From assembly GCA_019058365.1 (NCBI GenBank), contig JAHPZE010000003.1, positions 1 to 64,000 on the forward strand: 64,000 bases of DNA. Direction: 5' to 3'. Below, piece after piece: positions 42,862-52,761 of this stretch. Numbering within the stretch: the first letter of the stretch is position 1; each line of letters opens with the position of its first letter. The stretch is from Promethearchaeota archaeon. GTDB lineage: Archaea; Asgardarchaeota; Lokiarchaeia; Sigyniarchaeales; SOKP01. The notes beneath the pieces are model-generated. The model did not search any database, was not told the origin of the DNA, and was given only the letters and a program-made list of their open reading frames with translations. The position numbers were made by a program, and so were the translations under genes.

Positions 42862-43491
42862 ATGGATAATAATAAAACCCATTATTATAGCAGAGTTCCC
42901 GAAGTTAATGTAAAAATTTATACTATACCAGAAAGTTTAAGAAAACATCTTTATATTTTTAAAACCATCACAGGTGTTTTTTCATTTAAAAAGCTTGACT
43001 TAGGTACTAAAGTTCTTATTGAACATATGTATATCCCAAAAGAATCTAGTATTTTACTTGATTTGGGATGTGGGTATGGACCAATAGGAATTGTTCTAGC
43101 TTATGAGTCTCCTCAAAGCTCTGTTTATCTATTAGATATTAATAGACGAGCTATTTGGTGTGCAAAAGAAAATATTAAATTAAATCTTCCAAGGGAAAGG
43201 AAAAATATAATTGCTTTATCTGGAAATTATTTTAACCCAATTAAAACCAAAAATTTAAGATTTGATGGAATTTATATGAATCCTCCTCTGCGTCAAGGAA
43301 GGAGAGATTTTTTAGATTTGCTTTCTAAAATTCACAACAATTTAAAACCAAATGGGTATTTTCAATTTGTAATTAAGAAAAAAATGGGGGCAGCTTACAT
43401 TTTAAAATATTTTAAAGATGCTTTTCCAAATGAAAATATTGAGATTTTATGTAAAAGAAGTGGATATTGGGTTTTTAATTGTTTTGATTAA
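42862..43491 (+). CDS. RsmC-like class I methyltransferase
   Basis: A 209-residue SAM methyltransferase. LLDLGCGYGPIGIVLA is motif I (SAM loop), VYLLDINRRAIWCAKENI motif II, and GIYMNPPLRQGRRD contains NPPL, the base-flipping N-P-P-(L/F/Y) motif of amino-group methyltransferases. The N-terminus HYYSRVPEVNVKIYTIPESL is typical of the archaeal small RsmC-like (MTS) family. The target is probably a guanine N2 in RNA. It follows cbf5 closely, consistent with RNA modification. Confidence 0.88.
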   Translation: MDNNKTHYYSRVPEVNVKIYTIPESLRKHLYIFKTITGVFSFKKLDLGTKVLIEHMYIPKESSILLDLGCGYGPIGIVLAYESPQSSVYLLDINRRAIWCAKENIKLNLPRERKNIIALSGNYFNPIKTKNLRFDGIYMNPPLRQGRRDFLDLLSKIHNNLKPNGYFQFVIKKKMGAAYILKYFKDAFPNENIEILCKRSGYWVFNCFD

Positions 43492-43604
43492 TTATAATTT
43501 AATAGAAACCCGTTTATTATGAGAAAAATGATAGAAAAATGGAAAAATTTTTTAGAATAGCATCACTTCATTATTTATAATTCGTAAAAATAGAGGATTT
43601 TTCC

Positions 43605-43862
43605 TTGACTAAAAAGAAACAGATAGATGTTTTGCTCCATAAATTTGTCCCTAAACATTTGCTCTTAACTAAAGAAGAATCGCAACATCTTTTAGAAAAA
43701 TATCGGATTGATATAACTGATTTACCACAAATGTTTGAAAAAGATCCAGTTGCGATCGCTATCGGAGCAAAAGAAGGAGATATTGTAAAAATAATTCGTG
43801 ACTCTAATACTACAGTAAGATCTATGGATTATTATCGATATGTTAAAAAGGAAAAAGCTTAA
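43605..43862 (+). CDS. rpoH: RNA polymerase subunit H (Rpb5 C-terminal homologue)
   Basis: An 85-residue subunit, TTG start. HKFVPKHLLLTKEESQHLLE, ITDLPQMFEKDPVAIAIGAK and GDIVKIIRDSN are standard RpoH marks. It lacks the N-terminal jaw of eukaryotic Rpb5, as normal in archaea. It is followed 45 bases later by rpoB, the usual archaeal order. Confidence 0.95.
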   Translation: MTKKKQIDVLLHKFVPKHLLLTKEESQHLLEKYRIDITDLPQMFEKDPVAIAIGAKEGDIVKIIRDSNTTVRSMDYYRYVKKEKA

Positions 43863-43907
43863 TATTGTTTTTTTATGAAAAATTACATATATATGGTTTA
43901 ATGAATT

Positions 43908-46900
43908 TTGAGTTCTGAAAAATTATCAAATGAAGATAAATGGATTATCTTAAAAAGTTTATTCGATGAAAAGGGTTTAGTTCGTCAGCATTTAGACTCA
44001 TACAATAATTTTATTGAATATGAAATGCAGACGATTGTTGATGAATCGGGGGAAGTCATTCCCGATATACCGGGATTTAAAATTAAATTTGGTAAAATTA
44101 AAGTTGGAGTGCCAAAAGTAAGAGAAGCGGATGGAGCTACTATGGAGATTACTCCAATAGAAGCTAGAATTAGAGAATTAAGCTATGCTGCAGATATTAC
44201 TTTAGAGATGACCCCTATAACCATTGATGAACGAACCCAGAGAGAGGAAGCTGAAGAAACTTTAGATATATATATTGGAAAGATTCCAATAATGCTTAAA
44301 AGCTGTCGATGTCCTTTAGAAAGCTTATCTGAACAAGAATTGATTAATAGGGGTGAAGATCCGTTAGATCCTGGTGGGTACTTCATAATAAATGGAACTG
44401 AACGAGTGCTCGTAACGCAGGAAGATCTTGCTCCGAATAGGATACTTGCTGAAGAAGCTAGTAGAAGTTCTAGTGCAACTCATCAAGCGAAAGTTTTTTC
44501 GACAAGAAGTGGTTTTAGAGCTCCTGTAACAATTGAGCGAAAAAAAGATGGCAATCTTAGAGTATCATTTCCATCAGTTCCAGGAAAAATACCTTTAGCA
44601 ATATTAATGCGTTCCTTAGGATTACATTCAGACAGAGAGATATTTGAAGCTATTTCAGAAAATGATGAAATCCAGAAAGAATTAATTCCTGTAATAGATG
44701 TTGCTTCTGAGATACAAGTATTAAAAGATCCAGAAAAATCACAGCATAATGCGCTTGATTATATAGGAAAAAGAGTTGCTATTGGACAAACGAAAGATTA
44801 TCGTATTAGAAGAGCTTTACAGGTTTTAGACAGATATCTTTTACCCCATATCGGAAATGATGAAGGAGATAGAATTAAAAAAGCTTATTATTTAGGACAG
44901 ATGGCGCAAAAAGTAATGGAACTCGCTTTAAATTTAAGAGAACCAGATGATAAAGATCATTATGCTAACAAAAGGTTAAAATTAGCGGGTGAACTATTCA
45001 CATCGTTATTTAGGGTAGCTTTTTTAAATCTTGTTAAAGATATTAAATATCAATTAGAAAGGACTGCTGTCCGAGGTAGAGCTCCAAATATAAAAACTGC
45101 GGTAAGGGCAGATGTGATTACAGAAAGGATTAGACATGCATTAGCTACGGGTAATTGGGTTGGTGGTAAAGCAGGTGTTAGCCAACTTTTAAATAGAACC
45201 AATCATGTTGGCACATTAAGCCACTTGAGAAGAGTTATATCACCTCTCAGCCGTAGTCAACCACATTTTGAAGCTAGAGATTTGCATCCAACTCAATGGG
45301 GGAAAATTTGTCCCGCAGAAACTCCTGAGGGTCCAAATTGTGGTTTAGTTAAAAATCTTGGATTAGCTTCAATAATATCTGTAGGAACTAATGAGAGGAT
45401 TATTGAGAATATTTTAATCGATTTAGGTGTTATTCCTATAAATGAGGTAAAAAATGTAAAAGGAGAGAAAGTAAAAGTCTTTTTAAATGGGAAATTAGTT
45501 GGTATACATCAACAACATAATCCATTCATACGTCAACTGAGAGAAAAACGAAGGAAAGGCGAGATAGGGCAACATGTAAATATAGGATATTATCATGAAT
45601 CCAGAGAAATTCAAATTAATTGTGATGCTGGAAGAGCAACCAGACCTTTATTTGTTTTGAAAAATCAAAAGCTACTCGTTTCAAAAGATGATATTGAAAA
45701 GATAAAACAAAATAAATTTATTTGGTCAGATTTGATTCAAAAGGGTGTTATTGAATATTTAGATGCCGAAGAAGAAGAAAATGCATATATTGCCATGTTC
45801 GAGGAGGATATCAGTATAGAACATACTCATTTAGAGATATCTCCTGCTGCAATTCTAGGTATTTGTGCTTCCATAATTCCTTTTCCAGAACATAATCAAT
45901 CCCCTAGAAATACATATGAGGCGGGAATGGTAAAACAAGCATTAGGTTTATTTGCAGCTAATATGCACTTGAGATTAGACACCAGAGGACACACATTACA
46001 TTATCCTCAACAACCATTAGTAAAAACCAGTCCAATGGAAATCATAGGGATAAATAAAAGACCCGCTGGACAAAATTTTATCATTGCGATGATGAGTTTC
46101 GAAGGATTTAATATAGAAGATGCGATCATCATCAATAAAGCATCAATTGAGAGAGGACTAGCACGTAGTCATTTTTTTAGAACCTACGATGCTGAAGAAA
46201 GAAAATATCCAGGTGGAGAGGTTGATAAATTTGAAATTCCAGAAAGAGGAGTAAGAGGATTCAAATCGGCTGAATCATATCGGTTATTATCTGAAGTAGA
46301 TGGAATAATAGAACCAGAGACACAAGTAAATGGAGGAGATGTGTTAATTGGGAGAACATCCCCACCTAGATTTATAAAATCGTACGAAGAATTTGAACTT
46401 ATGCAACCGAATAGACGTGAAACTTCAAAAAACATGCGACATAATGAACAAGGAATTGTAGATACAGTAATTATTTCAGAAACCGTTGATGGAAATAAAT
46501 TAGTTAAAATAAAAGTTAGAGATTTAAGAATCCCAGAATTGGGAGATAAATTCTCATCTCGCCATGGTCAAAAGGGGGTTTTAGGATTAGTAGTAGATCA
46601 AGCAGATATGCCATATACTACCTCTGGGGTCATTCCAGATATAATTGTAAATCCTCACGCAATGCCATCACGAATGACTTTAGGACAACTTTTTGAGGGT
46701 ATTAGTGGAAAGATTGCCTGTACAACAGGAAAATTAGGAGATGCAACTGCATTTGAGTGGACAGATATTACAAAACTTCAAGAACAATTAGTTGAAGCGG
46801 GATTTGAATTTAATGGAAGAGAAGTAATGTATAATGGAATTACAGGTGAAAAATATGAAGCAGGAATTTATTGCGCTCCAATTTATTACCAAAAGTTATA

Positions 46901-47279
46901 TCACTTAGTAGCAGATAAACTTCATGCGAGAGCAAGAGGGCCAGTTCAAATTTTAACGAGGCAGCCAACAGAAGGTCGTGCTCGAGAAGGAGGGTTAAGG
47001 TTTGGAGAAATGGAGAGAGATTGTTTAGTTGGTCATGGTTCTGCATTATTATTAAAAGAACGACTTTTAGATGAATCTGATCGAACTGTGATTTTAGTAT
47101 GTGAAAAATGTGGACTTTTAGCTGTATATGATCGAAATAGAGATAAGCGATATTGCCCAGTATGTGGAGAAGGAACCATTATTTCTAAAGTTGTATGTTC
47201 TTATGCATTCAAGTTGTTATTACAGGAGATGATGAGCTTAGGACTTGCTCCAAGACTTAAACTAAAAGAAAAAATTTAG
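43908..47279 (+). CDS. rpoB: RNA polymerase subunit B (unsplit)
   Basis: A 1123-residue single chain, so B' and B'' are not split as in some euryarchaea. TTG start (ttgagttctg). Marks: GGYFIINGTERVLVTQEDLAPN, RRVISPLSRSQPHFEARDLH, CPAETPEGPNCGLVKNL, GFNIEDAIIINK, GDKFSSRHGQKGVLGLV, the switch 3 region, and the C-terminal zinc site CEKCGLL...CPVCG. In most archaea rpoA1/rpoA2 follow; here the next genes are unrelated membrane proteins on the opposite strand. Confidence 0.98.
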   Translation: MSSEKLSNEDKWIILKSLFDEKGLVRQHLDSYNNFIEYEMQTIVDESGEVIPDIPGFKIKFGKIKVGVPKVREADGATMEITPIEARIRELSYAADITLEMTPITIDERTQREEAEETLDIYIGKIPIMLKSCRCPLESLSEQELINRGEDPLDPGGYFIINGTERVLVTQEDLAPNRILAEEASRSSSATHQAKVFSTRSGFRAPVTIERKKDGNLRVSFPSVPGKIPLAILMRSLGLHSDREIFEAISENDEIQKELIPVIDVASEIQVLKDPEKSQHNALDYIGKRVAIGQTKDYRIRRALQVLDRYLLPHIGNDEGDRIKKAYYLGQMAQKVMELALNLREPDDKDHYANKRLKLAGELFTSLFRVAFLNLVKDIKYQLERTAVRGRAPNIKTAVRADVITERIRHALATGNWVGGKAGVSQLLNRTNHVGTLSHLRRVISPLSRSQPHFEARDLHPTQWGKICPAETPEGPNCGLVKNLGLASIISVGTNERIIENILIDLGVIPINEVKNVKGEKVKVFLNGKLVGIHQQHNPFIRQLREKRRKGEIGQHVNIGYYHESREIQINCDAGRATRPLFVLKNQKLLVSKDDIEKIKQNKFIWSDLIQKGVIEYLDAEEEENAYIAMFEEDISIEHTHLEISPAAILGICASIIPFPEHNQSPRNTYEAGMVKQALGLFAANMHLRLDTRGHTLHYPQQPLVKTSPMEIIGINKRPAGQNFIIAMMSFEGFNIEDAIIINKASIERGLARSHFFRTYDAEERKYPGGEVDKFEIPERGVRGFKSAESYRLLSEVDGIIEPETQVNGGDVLIGRTSPPRFIKSYEEFELMQPNRRETSKNMRHNEQGIVDTVIISETVDGNKLVKIKVRDLRIPELGDKFSSRHGQKGVLGLVVDQADMPYTTSGVIPDIIVNPHAMPSRMTLGQLFEGISGKIACTTGKLGDATAFEWTDITKLQEQLVEAGFEFNGREVMYNGITGEKYEAGIYCAPIYYQKLYHLVADKLHARARGPVQILTRQPTEGRAREGGLRFGEMERDCLVGHGSALLLKERLLDESDRTVILVCEKCGLLAVYDRNRDKRYCPVCGEGTIISKVVCSYAFKLLLQEMMSLGLAPRLKLKEKI

Positions 47280-47416
47280 TTTCTTATTTTTTTATAATAT
47301 ATTTATGTGTATTGGAATCTCTCAAAAAAATGAACATCTAGTAGTAGTTTTTAACAATATAATAAATTATAAAAAAAAATGGAATTTTTATATTGAATTG
47401 TTAGATCTACTCTTAA

Positions 47417-47857
47417 TTAAAAAGCTACTCCAACAAATGTATATAATTCTGGTACCAAGGAAAACAAAATATATAGTAAGAATAGTAGCAACAATGAAAC
47501 CCAAACTGAATTATCCCACGGTATATCAATTAAATATTTAACCAGAACTAATAGTATGAGAAAACCAAATACGGGGACTAATAGTACTAAGAAATTTTGT
47601 CCACGATGATCAATCGCATTTCTAATATCAGCAAGAGCACCCCCAATCGCAGTTAAAACAGTTCCTATTGCATTCAGAACAACAGGTAAAAATAATACAA
47701 TAATTAGTGCCAAGAGAAGTATCATAAATTTCTTATCAGACGCTTTAGTTCTCGATTCTAATAGAAGAACAACTATATAAGCTATCAATGCTACGATAAC
47801 AGTTGCGATAACTAACCATATTAGAAATACCCAAGGCTCTGCGTTTTGAAACAGCAT
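47417..47857 (-). CDS. Membrane protein with about four TM segments
   Basis: I chose the internal ATG at 47857 (MLFQNAEPWVFLIWLVIATV); the upstream ATG at 47956 would add 33 lysine-rich residues encoded in the AT-rich leader. The resulting 146 residues have TM segments at about 8-32, 40-62, 80-105 and 115-140. A short polar loop (DIRNAIDHRGQNF) separates the second and third. No family recognised. It is convergent with rpoB and followed, in opposite gene order, by another small membrane protein gene upstream; the two may form a pair. Confidence 0.6.
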   Translation of the reverse strand: MLFQNAEPWVFLIWLVIATVIVALIAYIVVLLLESRTKASDKKFMILLLALIIVLFLPVVLNAIGTVLTAIGGALADIRNAIDHRGQNFLVLLVPVFGFLILLVLVKYLIDIPWDNSVWVSLLLLFLLYILFSLVPELYTFVGVAF

Positions 47858-48046
47858 AATAATATCCCAAATTGTGTTTTTTTTACTAGTTTTTTTATTA
47901 AGATATGTTGTAATAAAAATATTACACTTCTTCTTTTTTAAATCTTGAGAAAACAAATTATAAATGAATAAAACTGAGAATTAAGAATGTGTAATGTTAT
48001 TTTGGAAAAAATACGTCTTACTTAGATGTATATGTTTATGATTAGA

Positions 48047-48247
48047 TTAAATACCCCATGAGAGTAATAAGAAATGAAAAGCGAATCCAAGAAATATTGA
48101 AGCAACAACTATACTTAATATAGAAAGGCGAATAGATACTTCTCTTCCATATTTAGTATATATTATTAAAATTGCAAATGAAGCTAACCCTATAAGAAGA
48201 AAAATCCACGCAAAAACCCATATAGTTAAGGAAGGAATTCCAGCCAT
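48047..48247 (-). CDS. Small two-TM membrane protein
   Basis: With the ATG at 48247 (MAGIPSLTIWVFAWIFLL) the protein has 66 residues and two hydrophobic segments joined by a short basic loop (YTKYGREVSIRLS), giving a hairpin. An alternative start four codons upstream (48259) is possible. It is upstream of the four-TM protein on the same strand. No family recognised. Confidence 0.6.
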   Translation of the reverse strand: MAGIPSLTIWVFAWIFLLIGLASFAILIIYTKYGREVSIRLSILSIVVASIFLGFAFHFLLLSWGI

Positions 48248-48401
48248 ATTATATAACAATAAATTTTTTGTGGTCTGTATGTTTAGATATATTTTATTTT
48301 TTTTTAATTTTACTAATGAATAAAATTTATAATTATAATCTTGTGATATTTAATAAATAGAACAAAATTTTCTTCAAAGAAAAATTAAACTACTAAAAAT
48401 T

Positions 48402-49184
48402 ATGCATTTTATTAAAAAAATTATTGAATCACCGGTTTTGAATGATCCTGCGGAAAAATATAAAAGTATTCATCGGCACTTCTATAGATATTCTAGAGGA
48501 GATTTTATAGGACCTGCAATAAAAATTTCTAAAACAAAAGCTAAATTAACACTTAAAGGGAGTCATGAATATGAAGATTTGATTCTTGAAATAGTAACGA
48601 GAGGAATTTCAAATTCAGATGAAAAATTCGAAATTAAAGGAAAATTAATATCTGGAGTAGACGTTTCTGAAATGATAAATAATTTAGGGTATAATTGGAA
48701 TCTTAAACAATCATCAGGTCAAACGAAAAATTATAAAGCGGAGATCATAGACCAAACAAATAGAGATTTATTATTAGAGAGTATTGAAAGATTTCGGGAA
48801 AATAGCTATTTTCTGTTATCATTTAACATAAACCCGAGTTGCAAGGTGACAACCAAAAAAAACATACCTCAGCCATCTAAAAAGAAAGTTGAAGATGATG
48901 ATGTAAATAATAGGATTCAATTTTGCACAGGATATCTTAGTAATACTGAAAAAAATCTTAACTATACATTAGAGGCTATATTATCAGACTTTAAATCAGA
49001 ACTCCCTAAAAACTGGAAAACAATCACACTTTTTAATAATTATAAAATAATTGACGTTGAAATTCCTAAAAGCATCAAAGATTCAAGATTATTAAGAATA
49101 ATGGCTATAAGAAAAGGTACGCTATTTCGAATTGTCAATATAGATGGAGAAATTATTGAAAAACAATATTCTATCGTCGTCTAA
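48402..49184 (+). CDS. Unknown 260-residue protein
   Basis: The first half (about 1-145) opens with HFIKKIIESPVLNDPAEKYK and is strand-rich, the middle has a lysine/aspartate linker (QPSKKKVEDDD), and the second half (about 165-260) is a further alpha/beta part (YTLEAILSDFKSELPKNWKT, VDIEIPKS-like strand, LRIMAIRKGTLFRIVNIDGE). No cysteine clusters or membrane segments. The protein looks conserved in style, but I cannot name a family. It is upstream of tfe by 88 bases on the same strand. Confidence 0.6.
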   Translation: MHFIKKIIESPVLNDPAEKYKSIHRHFYRYSRGDFIGPAIKISKTKAKLTLKGSHEYEDLILEIVTRGISNSDEKFEIKGKLISGVDVSEMINNLGYNWNLKQSSGQTKNYKAEIIDQTNRDLLLESIERFRENSYFLLSFNINPSCKVTTKKNIPQPSKKKVEDDDVNNRIQFCTGYLSNTEKNLNYTLEAILSDFKSELPKNWKTITLFNNYKIIDVEIPKSIKDSRLLRIMAIRKGTLFRIVNIDGEIIEKQYSIVV

Positions 49185-49272
49185 GGATTAAAATTAATTT
49201 CTTTTTAGAAATTTTAAAAAAATTTAATTTTTATCAAAGATAATTATATATCAAGTTAAAATTATATTACAA

Positions 49273-49863
49273 ATGAGGCTAAGTCGTATTATAGAATTAA
49301 ATCCTTACTTACAGTCTTTTTTATATATTATTGGTGGAGATATCGCAATTTATGTTGGAATGGAGCTTCTGAATTCTGAATCTAAAGATATAACAGATGA
49401 AGATATTACTGAAAATATAAAAGAGCATATTGAAGGTACGGATATTGATTTCGAACCAGATGACACTGAAATCTTAAAATTAAATACTGTTCGTAAAACG
49501 CTTTATAAACTTTATTCTGAAAAGTTAGCTCAGTTTAGACGTATAAGAGATAAATCAACTGGGTGGTTTATTTATTATTGGTGGCATGAATTTGACTTAC
49601 TTGAAGAAATTATTCTTGAAAAAAAGAAATTGATTGAATCAAAATTGCGAGACAGGTTGGAATTCGAGCAAAATAATTATTTCTTTATTTGCATAAATTG
49701 TGAAGATTCAAATATTAAATATAATTTTGAGGAAGCTTTTGAGCTTAATTTTAGGTGCCCTAACTGTGGAGGTTCACTTGAAGCACAAGATAATCAAGCT
49801 ATAATTGAGTTTTTAAAAAATAAGATTGTTTTAAATGAAAATACAAAAATTGCAATTGATTAA
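49273..49863 (+). CDS. tfe: Transcription factor E (TFE alpha)
   Basis: A 196-residue homologue of TFIIE alpha. After a winged-helix domain (about 1-90, with NTVRKTLYKLYSEKLAQFRR), the hallmark RIRDKSTGWFIYYWW appears, then a coiled linker (LEEIILEKKKLIESKLRDRL) and a C-terminal zinc ribbon (CINC at about 140, CPNCGGS at about 164). TFE stabilises the open promoter complex and contacts the polymerase clamp. The winged helix contains an unusually acidic insertion (SESKDITDEDITENIKEHIE region). Confidence 0.94.
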   Translation: MRLSRIIELNPYLQSFLYIIGGDIAIYVGMELLNSESKDITDEDITENIKEHIEGTDIDFEPDDTEILKLNTVRKTLYKLYSEKLAQFRRIRDKSTGWFIYYWWHEFDLLEEIILEKKKLIESKLRDRLEFEQNNYFFICINCEDSNIKYNFEEAFELNFRCPNCGGSLEAQDNQAIIEFLKNKIVLNENTKIAID

Positions 49864-49916
49864 TAAATTTAATTGACTCGGACATTAATTTTTTAAATAT
49901 TTAATTTAGAGTTTTT

Positions 49917-51959
49917 ATGAAAGAAAACAAAAATCTCAAAAAAATTCGATTTGGTACTTGTACAAAAGATTGCTACGGTTCTTGTGTGTTTACAGGTGTA
50001 TGGAATGATAAGGTTCCTAAACATAAATTAATAAATGCCCATCCATTGAAAACTCATCCATTTACTAATGGTTTTTTTTGTCCTAAACTTACTCAAAGAC
50101 AAAATTTAATATATCATCAAGATAGATTGAAAAATCCATTAATCCGAAATGGCCCAAAACTTGAAAACAATTTTAAACCTATTTCTTTAAACCATGTGAT
50201 CAGTATTATTGCTGAAAAAATAGTTGAAATCAAGGAAAAAGGGAATTTAACTTCTATTTTGGGGGCTTTTTATTCTGGAAATTCAGGTTTAATTTCAAAA
50301 TACGCTCCTTTAAGATTTTTTAATAAATTGGGAGCCACAATCACCAATGGAGGTATCTGTAATGAAGGAGGATGTGCGGGACTTACACGGTTATTTGGTA
50401 CCTATTCCACTACAAATCCCTTTCAGTTAAAAAATCCGTCAACCAGATTAATAGTAAATTGGGGTAGTAATCTTTCAGAAAGTAATAACCATGCTTATTA
50501 TTTAGTTAAACAAGCTTTAAAAATGGGGACTAAACTTGTTGTTGTGGATTCTCGACGTACGAGAATAGCAAATAAAGCTCATTGTTTTCTACATATTATG
50601 CCAAGTACAGAACATTTGTTAGTTAAAATTGTACTCAATGAACTTATTACCTGTAATGTTCATGATGAAAAGTTTCTGAAAAACCATGTTGATAATTATT
50701 CCTCTCTTTTTCGAGAAGTAATCAATATTGATAAAAAGAAGCTTTTAGAGCAAATTGGAATTGACAGTCAGACATTTCAGAATTTTGTTGAATTATTGAT
50801 TAAATTTAAACACCATACTTTGTTTAATATAGGGTATGGCGTTCAGAAAGACTACTATGGTGGTAGAATCGTAAAATCTATTGCTTTTATTCAAATTTTA
50901 CTTGGAAATATAGGTAAACCCGGTTCAGGGTTGATCTATTCTCAGAGTGACTTTCTAAACCCTCTCCTTCAACCTCTTCGTAGATACATAGCGTATTTTA
51001 GCGGTGAATCAAAGATGAAAGAAATTCCTATAATAAAACTTGGCTCATCCTTATCTTCTGGGAATTATCAGGTATTATTTATATATAATTTTAATCCAGC
51101 AAGCTCATTACCTAATCAAAATTTATTAAGAAGCGCATTACTTAAAGAAGATCTATTTGTAGTAGTAATAGATATGTTTTTAAATGAAACGACTAAGTTT
51201 GCTGATATAGTCATCCCCGCAAAATTTGATTTAGAGTCTTTTGATTTGATATCTCCTTACTATATGCCAGGTTTATCGATTAATATTGGAGGTCCATGTC
51301 CATATGAAGATTGTGTATCTAACTATGAATTCTTCCAACAATTAGCATGGAAATTAGGATTTGAAAACTCGGTGATTTTTCAAGAATCAGAAAAAACAAT
51401 ATTTAAAAATTGTATAAAAATGCTACCGTTAGAAATTCAAAATCACCTTCATCAGGAAGGATATTATTTATTATTTAATAATGATGATGTTCCTTTTAAT
51501 ACATTAGAGTTTCCTACTCCCAATAATCGGATTCAAATTATTGGCACACAATTAAAATTTGGAGAAAGCGAATTGAAACGAAAAATAAACTTGAAAAAAA
51601 ATGAATTCGTCCTTATTTCTCCTTCTCATTTGCATTTCTTACACTCTCAACTATGGCAGTTAAATTCCAAATATGTGAATGAATTTAGTAAAATTTACTT
51701 ATCATCAAAAGATATTAAAAGATTGAATTTAGAAATTGGTCATGAGGTTCTTGTATCAAATGAATATGGATCTGAAACCTATATATTAGCAGAATCTCCG
51801 ATATTAAAGCATAAAACAACATTAATATATCATGGTTTATCTTCATCTTTAAAAGGAAGTCCAAATGTTAACTTTTTCATCCCCGATAAACCAGAAGAAT
51901 TAGGCTTTTCTGGATCATATAATTCTGCAATCGTTAAAATTAAAAAGATAGAGTCTTAA
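49917..51959 (+). CDS. Molybdopterin oxidoreductase (DMSO reductase family)
   Basis: A 680-residue protein. C15, C19, C23 and C55 (GTCTKDCYGSC ... GFFCPK) bind an N-terminal [4Fe-4S] cluster. The bis-MGD binding regions include NWGSNLSESNNHAYYLVKQA, VVVDSRRTRIANKAHCFLHI, GNIGKPGSGLIYSQSDFLNP and FADIVIPAKFDLESFD, with a C-terminal molydopterin-dinucleotide domain (VLISPSHLHFLHSQLW region). No twin-arginine signal is visible, so it is probably cytoplasmic. No partner subunits are adjacent, leaving substrate and electron carrier open. It stands alone after tfe. Confidence 0.9.
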   Translation: MKENKNLKKIRFGTCTKDCYGSCVFTGVWNDKVPKHKLINAHPLKTHPFTNGFFCPKLTQRQNLIYHQDRLKNPLIRNGPKLENNFKPISLNHVISIIAEKIVEIKEKGNLTSILGAFYSGNSGLISKYAPLRFFNKLGATITNGGICNEGGCAGLTRLFGTYSTTNPFQLKNPSTRLIVNWGSNLSESNNHAYYLVKQALKMGTKLVVVDSRRTRIANKAHCFLHIMPSTEHLLVKIVLNELITCNVHDEKFLKNHVDNYSSLFREVINIDKKKLLEQIGIDSQTFQNFVELLIKFKHHTLFNIGYGVQKDYYGGRIVKSIAFIQILLGNIGKPGSGLIYSQSDFLNPLLQPLRRYIAYFSGESKMKEIPIIKLGSSLSSGNYQVLFIYNFNPASSLPNQNLLRSALLKEDLFVVVIDMFLNETTKFADIVIPAKFDLESFDLISPYYMPGLSINIGGPCPYEDCVSNYEFFQQLAWKLGFENSVIFQESEKTIFKNCIKMLPLEIQNHLHQEGYYLLFNNDDVPFNTLEFPTPNNRIQIIGTQLKFGESELKRKINLKKNEFVLISPSHLHFLHSQLWQLNSKYVNEFSKIYLSSKDIKRLNLEIGHEVLVSNEYGSETYILAESPILKHKTTLIYHGLSSSLKGSPNVNFFIPDKPEELGFSGSYNSAIVKIKKIES

Positions 51960-51980
51960 AAAAGATCCTGAGACAATTTA

Positions 51981-52517
51981 CTATTGATTCTTCTTTTTAA
52001 TAAAAGCAATATCACCAAGAGATGTCCGAGATGACTTTTTCATATATTTATCGTTCTGAACATTTGACTCAATCTCATCCGTCTTTTTTAGGATTTTTAG
52101 ATTATAAATATCTTCTATTTTTTTAGCTAATTTAATAGTAGGCTCTACTTTTCCAGTCTCAATTCTCTTTAATAATGAAGGTTTTTCATTTAGCTTTTGA
52201 GCGAACTGATCTTGATTGAGTCCAAGGGAATTCCTTTTATTTCTTATTTTATTAGCGTAATCAGAAATTAATTCCAAATCACCAATAAAATCCTTTTTTA
52301 AGACTTGTCGTTTTGGAGGATTTTTTCTATTATAGGGATAGGATTTTTTAATTTGCGTGTTAGTTGGTGGTTTATGTAATTTTGTGCCATGTTGAGCACA
52401 ATTATGACATACTGTTATTTTAGCTCCTTCTAATAAAACTTTTTGTCCTTTGCCCCAAATAATACTTCCACATATGGGGCATTCCTTATCAATTTCATTG
52501 TATCGTGATTTTGGCAT
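51981..52517 (-). CDS. mbf1: MBF1 transcription co-activator
   Basis: A 178-residue archaeal MBF1. An N-terminal zinc ribbon (CPICGSIIWGKGQKVLLEGA then CHNCAQHG) is followed by a basic linker and a Cro/C1-type HTH at about residues 88-145 (RNSLGLNQDQFAQKLNEKPS, LLKRIETGKVEPTIKLAKKI). In eukaryotes MBF1 bridges TBP and activators and binds ribosomes on collision. It is convergent with the molybdopterin oxidoreductase gene and divergent from pan. Confidence 0.95.
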   Translation of the reverse strand: MPKSRYNEIDKECPICGSIIWGKGQKVLLEGAKITVCHNCAQHGTKLHKPPTNTQIKKSYPYNRKNPPKRQVLKKDFIGDLELISDYANKIRNKRNSLGLNQDQFAQKLNEKPSLLKRIETGKVEPTIKLAKKIEDIYNLKILKKTDEIESNVQNDKYMKKSSRTSLGDIAFIKKKNQ

Positions 52518-52761
52518 AATTATGTCTCAAATACGATTTATAGATAGAAATGTGTTTTATGTATAGAATTTATTTAAATATTCTTATAATTTACGATTTA
52601 CTGTCATTATATTTTATAAACTATAAATTTTTTAAAAATCGACATTTTTAAGTAAATGTACAGAAGTAACCTTAAATTTAAATGATTAAAAGTTTATTAA
52701 TATTTTAAGGTATTTTCTTAAAAATGTAAATTAAAGTGAGAAAAGAAGGGGTATACTTTTT

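Noticed and set aside
47305..47541. 78-residue plus-strand ORF after rpoB
   Set aside because: It overlaps the 3' part of the four-TM protein and lacks coherent hydrophobic pattern or motifs.
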